A stretch of DNA of 43,763 nucleotides. It comes from Planctomycetota bacterium. GTDB taxonomy: Bacteria > Planctomycetota > Planctomycetia > Gemmatales > Gemmataceae. How positions within the stretch are numbered: position 1 is the first letter of the stretch; each line of letters begins with the position of its first letter. Shown here one piece after another: positions 38,589 to 43,763 of this stretch. The stretch lies in assembly GCA_003669555.1 (NCBI GenBank), contig QWOS01000050.1:1-43763 (forward strand). The letters run 5' to 3'. Made by a program: the position numbers and the translations under genes. The notes beneath the pieces were generated by a model, which worked only from the letters and a program-made list of their open reading frames with translations, made no database searches and had not been told where the DNA came from.

Positions 38589-39527
38589 ATGCGTAAACGC
38601 ACCTTGGGGAAAACCGGCTTGTCGGTTTCCGTGCTGGGCTTTGGCGGCGGCCCTCTCGGCGGCTTTTACGGCGGGTTTGAGGAGAACGAGTCGATCCGCG
38701 CCCTGCATCTGGCCATCGACCGCGGCGTCAATCTGGTCGACACCAGCCCCTACTACGGCGGCGGCAAGTCCGAAGAGATCCTGGGCAGGGGGCTGGCTGG
38801 GGGCTGGCGCCAAAAGGTGGTTTTAGCCACCAAATGTGGCCGTATCGCCAAAGACCAGTTTGATTTCTCCGCCCGATTCATCAAAGAAAGCTGCGAAACC
38901 TCGTTGCGCCTGCTCCAGACCGATCATGTGGATATCCTGCAGGCGCACGACATCGAGTTCGAACCCAACGAGGCCATGGTTTTTGATGAGACCCTCAAGG
39001 CCCTGGAAGACCTGAAGCGTCAGGGCAAGTGCCGCTTCATCGGCATGACCTGCTACCCGATCGGCATGCTGGCAAGGGCAATCGAGGCCTGCCCGCTGGA
39101 TGTGGTCATCAGTTACTGCCACGCTACCCTGCTCGACCAGAGCATGCAGGAAACCCTGATTCCCCTGGCGGAGCGTCGCGGCACCGGCATCATCAATGCC
39201 AGCGCCATGAGCATGGGCCTGCTGACCATGGCCGGCCCCCAGGATTGGCACCCCGCGCCAGCCGAGGTGAAGGTGGCTTGCCGGCAGGCAGCCGAGGTGT
39301 GCCAGCGTCATGGTGCCGACCTGGCGCAACTGGCGATGCAGTTCCCGCTGCTGGACGAACGCATCGCCACCACGCTGGTGGGGATGAAGACCGTCTCCGA
39401 GGTGGAGTCAAATCTCGAGGCCGAGGCGTCGCGGCCCGATCCGCTCTTGCTGGCCGAGGTGCTGCAGGTGCTGGCCCCGGTGAAGAACCGCTGCTGGGAC
39501 AGCGGGCTCTGGAAGGCGGAGGCCTGA
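38589..39527 (+). CDS. Aldo/keto reductase family oxidoreductase
   Basis: A 312-residue (alpha/beta)8-barrel NADPH-dependent enzyme. The catalytic tetrad is complete: Asp51, Tyr56 (VDTSPYYGGGKSE), Lys82 (LATKCG) and His120 (LQAHDIEF). The overall shape and the C-terminal KNRCWDSGLW resemble the L-fucose / L-galactose dehydrogenase branch of the superfamily, so a sugar dehydrogenase role is plausible; this is inference. No cleaved leader, so cytoplasmic. The ATG at 38589 has only a weak purine-rich ribosome site. It ends 25 bases from the convergent DUF4159 gene. Confidence 0.93.
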   Translation: MRKRTLGKTGLSVSVLGFGGGPLGGFYGGFEENESIRALHLAIDRGVNLVDTSPYYGGGKSEEILGRGLAGGWRQKVVLATKCGRIAKDQFDFSARFIKESCETSLRLLQTDHVDILQAHDIEFEPNEAMVFDETLKALEDLKRQGKCRFIGMTCYPIGMLARAIEACPLDVVISYCHATLLDQSMQETLIPLAERRGTGIINASAMSMGLLTMAGPQDWHPAPAEVKVACRQAAEVCQRHGADLAQLAMQFPLLDERIATTLVGMKTVSEVESNLEAEASRPDPLLLAEVLQVLAPVKNRCWDSGLWKAEA

Positions 39528-39552
39528 TCGGCCCCGGCCTGCCGCAGCCCTA

Positions 39553-41934
39553 TCAACGACGCAAGGCATAGAGGATAGCTGCCTTGCCCAGCGCGGCGGC
39601 ACTGTCAAAATCGTGTCCCAGGCAGTCGGATGACTTGGTGCGCTCCAGCGCGCAGCCGAGATCGTATTGGCTGTAGATGACAGCCCAGCGGCCGTTGATC
39701 TTCACCCCCTCCAGCTTGGGCGCCGCGGGCGGGTAGCCGGTGTTGCCTTTGCCGGCGGGTTTTTCGCGGCGACACCGGACTTCCTCAATTTTTTTGCCAT
39801 TCAGCTCGGCGGAAAAGAGTTCGTCGGTGAGGGGGATGGGTTCGAGCCTCGGTTTAGCCTGGCCCACCGGCGTCTCCAGCCCCTCGAGCAGGGCCCCGAT
39901 GAAGGATCGGAAGCTGGCATCGAAAGCCGGCGCCCCGCAGCAGGCATCGGCCAACAGCAGCCCACCGTTCTCCAGGGCGAACTGCAGTTTTTTCAGGCGG
40001 GCGGCCGGAAAGCCGAAAGCGTTGCGGCCGTGCATGTAAAACAGGCGAAAATCGAGCACATTCTCGTCGTCGGGCAGTAGCCCCACCGGTTCGGAAACCA
40101 CATCCACACCCAGCTTGCGGGTCTCCAGCAACAGGTGCCGCATCGCCTTGGGGGCTGGTTGCCAGTCGCCATCGTGGCGAAGCTGGGCCACGCGCAGGAA
40201 ACCGCGCCGTATCGGGATTTTGCTGCTGTCGCGGGCCACATCCACCTCGGTGAGGCGGGGCTTCGGTGCTTCCAGCCCGGTGGCGTAGGCGACGATGTTG
40301 GCACCCAGTTTGAATGCCAGCTCGCCACGCGGCGACTTGCGGTCATCGTCCTCCCAATACCCGGTGATGGGCCTGGGACTGTACACCGCCACGATCTTGC
40401 AGCCCTGCGAGATGGCGTAAAGCGGGAAGGCATCGGCTGGCACCAGGAACTTCCCCGACGCGCTGAAAATGGGGTGCCCCTCGGGCAGGCGAAATAGGTC
40501 ATTGTCGGGGAACATATCCTTCATCAGCGCCTTGAATTCGCCGTCGAATTCCAACTTGCCGCAACAAGCCTCGGCGAAAAGGAAGCCCCCATTGGACAGG
40601 TATTCTTTCAGGATCTCTTTTTCCCGGCCGGCAGGAGCGCGGGAATGGTGATTGAAAAAAACGATGGGGCTGGGTAACAGCTCGTCGGCAAGCTGGCGGA
40701 TGGTGTCTTTGTCGTTTGCGTCGGTCTGGCGGGCATCAAAGGTCTGCCAGGCGAGCGGCATGCCGCGGAACAGTTCCTTGCTGCAGAAATCGGTGAGGTG
40801 CCGAAGGTCGGAACGCTTGTTGTTCCAGCCATCGCCCCGGTTATGCGATAGCTTGCTGATGAGCACGGGTGTGCGACCCTTGCCAAGAAACAGCAGGCTG
40901 AAGCTGGTGGCTACAACGGGCCAGCTATCGAGACCGATACCCGCCTCGTTGGCGCCGGAGCCCCAGGACCCGTCCACCCGTTGCACATCGACGAGATACT
41001 TGCAGCCGATACGGTACCAGTCATGCCCGCCGAAAAAACGCTCCCCGGTAAGCCGCCCGGCCCGTTCGATGCCATACAAACCATAAAAAATGTGGTGAAG
41101 CTGTCGGGCGGAGTTGCGGTCGAGCCGTCCGGGAAAGTTGGTGGCGATCCAGTCAATCGCCTTCTTCACCTGGAGGTTCTCATCGTATTGGCCACAGTTC
41201 AGGGCACTGCCATCGGGCAGCAGTTTGGCGCGGCCGGTCTTCAGGTCCATGCCGCAGATCAGCAGGTTGCACAGGCCGGCGGTGGTCATGGTCATGGTGG
41301 TGAAACCACCGCCACGGTAGCTCCAGCCACCGTCTCCCAATTGCGTTTGCAGGAAGAAGCCCCGCACATCGGCCAGGGCCTGCCGGTCGACCTGGGCGCC
41401 GGCAAGCAGGGCCTCGTGCAGGCCGAGCAGGGCGTATTGGGTATTGGAGTTGTCGGGTGCGCCGGGATCACTGCCATACCCCCAGCCCACCACGCCTCCC
41501 CCTTTGGAACGGGCCTTCATGAGCCAGTCGGCATTGCGCTGGATGAGTGGCCGGTCCCGGGGGTCGGCGGCCAGGCAGAAAACCATGGTCTGCAGGCCAA
41601 CCGTGTAAGTTTGCTGGGGCTCGACGCCCCGGAGAAATTTGAGACCGCGCTGGATCATCTCGTCTTCCACCGGCACACCTGCCTGCATGAGGGCGAGCAG
41701 CGCCAAGGCGCTCCAGCCCCCCTTGCGTGCGGTGCTTTCGGCATCAACCTCCCAGTGGCCGCGGCCCTGCTCCTGATCGCGCAGGAACTGCACCCCTTTG
41801 TCAATGGATTTGCGCACCTGATCGACCAGTTTTTCCTGCGCTTTTGCCCCGCCGGGAAGGCAGGTCAGCCACACCAGCGCACACAAGGTGGGAAGCAGGG
41901 TGAATCGGCACAGCTTCAACGGGCGATGGATCAT
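39553..41934 (-). CDS. Secreted prenyltransferase/squalene-cyclase-fold protein with two DUF4159 domains
   Basis: A 793-residue protein. After a signal peptide (TLLPTLCALVWLTCLPGGAKA) comes an alpha/alpha toroid of the squalene-cyclase/prenyltransferase-like type (about 35-345) with repeats such as GGWSALALLALMQAG, NTQYALLGLHEALLAGA and GDGGWSYRGGG. It has no obvious DXDD cyclase motif. Then there are two DUF4159 copies: residues about 356-565 (GDGWNNKRSDLRHLTDF, LFAEACCGKLEFDGEF) and about 575-793 (LRHDGDWQPAPKAMRHLL, LLADACCGAPAFDASFRS). Both copies share the L(F/L)A(E/D)ACCG motif. Planctomycetes often carry such proteins; activity is unknown. GGAGG before ATG 41934 supports the start. Confidence 0.9.
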   Translation of the reverse strand: MIHRPLKLCRFTLLPTLCALVWLTCLPGGAKAQEKLVDQVRKSIDKGVQFLRDQEQGRGHWEVDAESTARKGGWSALALLALMQAGVPVEDEMIQRGLKFLRGVEPQQTYTVGLQTMVFCLAADPRDRPLIQRNADWLMKARSKGGGVVGWGYGSDPGAPDNSNTQYALLGLHEALLAGAQVDRQALADVRGFFLQTQLGDGGWSYRGGGFTTMTMTTAGLCNLLICGMDLKTGRAKLLPDGSALNCGQYDENLQVKKAIDWIATNFPGRLDRNSARQLHHIFYGLYGIERAGRLTGERFFGGHDWYRIGCKYLVDVQRVDGSWGSGANEAGIGLDSWPVVATSFSLLFLGKGRTPVLISKLSHNRGDGWNNKRSDLRHLTDFCSKELFRGMPLAWQTFDARQTDANDKDTIRQLADELLPSPIVFFNHHSRAPAGREKEILKEYLSNGGFLFAEACCGKLEFDGEFKALMKDMFPDNDLFRLPEGHPIFSASGKFLVPADAFPLYAISQGCKIVAVYSPRPITGYWEDDDRKSPRGELAFKLGANIVAYATGLEAPKPRLTEVDVARDSSKIPIRRGFLRVAQLRHDGDWQPAPKAMRHLLLETRKLGVDVVSEPVGLLPDDENVLDFRLFYMHGRNAFGFPAARLKKLQFALENGGLLLADACCGAPAFDASFRSFIGALLEGLETPVGQAKPRLEPIPLTDELFSAELNGKKIEEVRCRREKPAGKGNTGYPPAAPKLEGVKINGRWAVIYSQYDLGCALERTKSSDCLGHDFDSAAALGKAAILYALRR

Positions 41935-42061
41935 GGCTCATGCCTCCAGGGTCAGGTTCCTGATCTTACCCGGGAAACACCGGGCTTCGGCAGGGCAATG
42001 TGATAACCGGAAGTGGACATGCTTCCATGCCGCACCCGGGGCCGCTACACTAGGGTGATAA

Positions 42062-42145
42062 TGTCGCCAGGGGTGTCGGCGGGGTTCCGCCGGCTGAGAG
42101 CACACCCTTCGCACCTGATCCGGATCATGCCGGCGCAGGGAGCGC
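42062..42145 (+). promoter_or_regulatory. TPP riboswitch (THI element)
   Basis: The aptamer holds the conserved blocks AGGGGTG (42069-42075), CTGAGA, ACCC, ACCTGATC and GATCATGCCGGCGCAGGGA, the classic THI-box set. It lies 62 bases upstream of thiC. Downstream are a hairpin (stem 42148-42155 with 42160-42167, loop AGTT) and a small hairpin GGGATCGCATCCC (42179-42191) that touches the GGAGGT ribosome site (42192-42197). This looks like control of translation initiation. Confidence 0.95.
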
Positions 42146-42200
42146 GACCGCGCGGAGTTCCGCGTGGAGGCGGCTTTTGGGATCGCATCCCGGAGGTTGA

Positions 42201-43562
<1,362 letters not shown>

Positions 43563-43763
43563 TTATCGCCCCCACCCTGCCCATTATCCGCAGTTGCCCA
43601 TGCGTTGCGTTCGATGGGAAGAGTGGGCCTGTTTTGTCAGCTGAATGACTGCCCGGGTGGGAAACTGGGCAAAAACCTTGGGAAAAGCTGGGTGAAGTGG
43701 TTTGCCCGGCTTGACCCCACCCGTGATCCGGGGTATGTTCATAGCTTCCCAAAAAGTGGGAAA
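43563..43763. other. Right-edge intergenic region, no gene visible
   Basis: The 201 bases after thiC carry no credible gene. There is no obvious terminator for thiC, but a good promoter-like pair lies at 43711-43739. Confidence 0.5.
43711..43739 (+). promoter_or_regulatory. Promoter-like sequence pointing out of the window
   Basis: TTGACC (43711-43716) and TATGTT (43734-43739) with an exact 17-base spacer, five and four of six consensus matches. The gene it would drive starts beyond the right edge. Confidence 0.5.

Overview
The window looks like part of a chromosome from a planctomycete (phylum Planctomycetota, perhaps the Gemmatales). The basis is gene content: a DUF1549/DUF1553 cytochrome-like protein next to a DUF1501 protein and a PPC-type secreted protein, DUF1080, a DUF4159 protein, the PVC-type small basic protein, Tat-type leaders on Gfo/Idh/MocA and DUF1501 proteins, and a giant surface protein with an LEARITPA N-terminal motif. 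The DNA is GC-rich, has few operators or mobile elements, and reads as ordinary vertically inherited planctomycete DNA. I see no transposase, integrase, phage gene or CRISPR array.

Layout. Positions 1-3140 (minus): the start of a secreted protein cut by the edge, preceded by a three-gene catabolic cassette (2-hydroxyacid dehydrogenase, DapA/NanA-type aldolase, Ldh2-type dehydrogenase). Positions 3394-9696 (plus): a promoter and a three-gene operon PSCyt/DUF1549/DUF1553 - DUF1501 - PPC protein. Positions 9719-18096 (minus): CIA30-like protein translationally coupled to a Tat-exported Gfo/Idh/MocA oxidoreductase, a zinc-ribbon mini-protein, a ceramidase-like hydrolase, a DUF1080 protein, YebC and a secreted TPR protein. 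Positions 18420-21169 (plus): a Pro-rich secreted protein, a compact rpmA - tRNA-Glu(CTC) unit with a good promoter and a strong terminator, and a LamG-like secreted protein.

Positions 21510-33989 (minus) are one gene of 12.5 kb encoding a 4159-residue surface protein. It has tandem beta-repeats, a distant internal duplication, calcium-type Asp/Asn loops, SdrD/Cna-B-like domains, a glycine-rich beta-helix and C-terminal DUF4214 repeats. Its upstream region is AT-rich and carries three direct repeats spaced 20-21 bp. This is the most unusual object in the window.

Positions 34453-37171 (minus): an exported serpin with a strong terminator, and a LarA-type nickel-pincer racemase homologue with all cofactor and catalytic residues kept. 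Positions 37207-43763: the small basic protein with promoter and terminator, a four-helix membrane protein (minus), an aldo/keto reductase, a secreted cyclase-fold protein with two tandem DUF4159 domains (minus), and thiC under a TPP riboswitch, with a good promoter pointing out of the right edge.

Many products carry export signals (at least eleven by eye), so the window is rich in envelope and periplasmic functions. Housekeeping genes (rpmA, tRNA-Glu, yebC, small basic protein, thiC) are scattered singly among them, which fits the loosely organised operons of planctomycetes. All family calls are from reading the proteins, not from searches.
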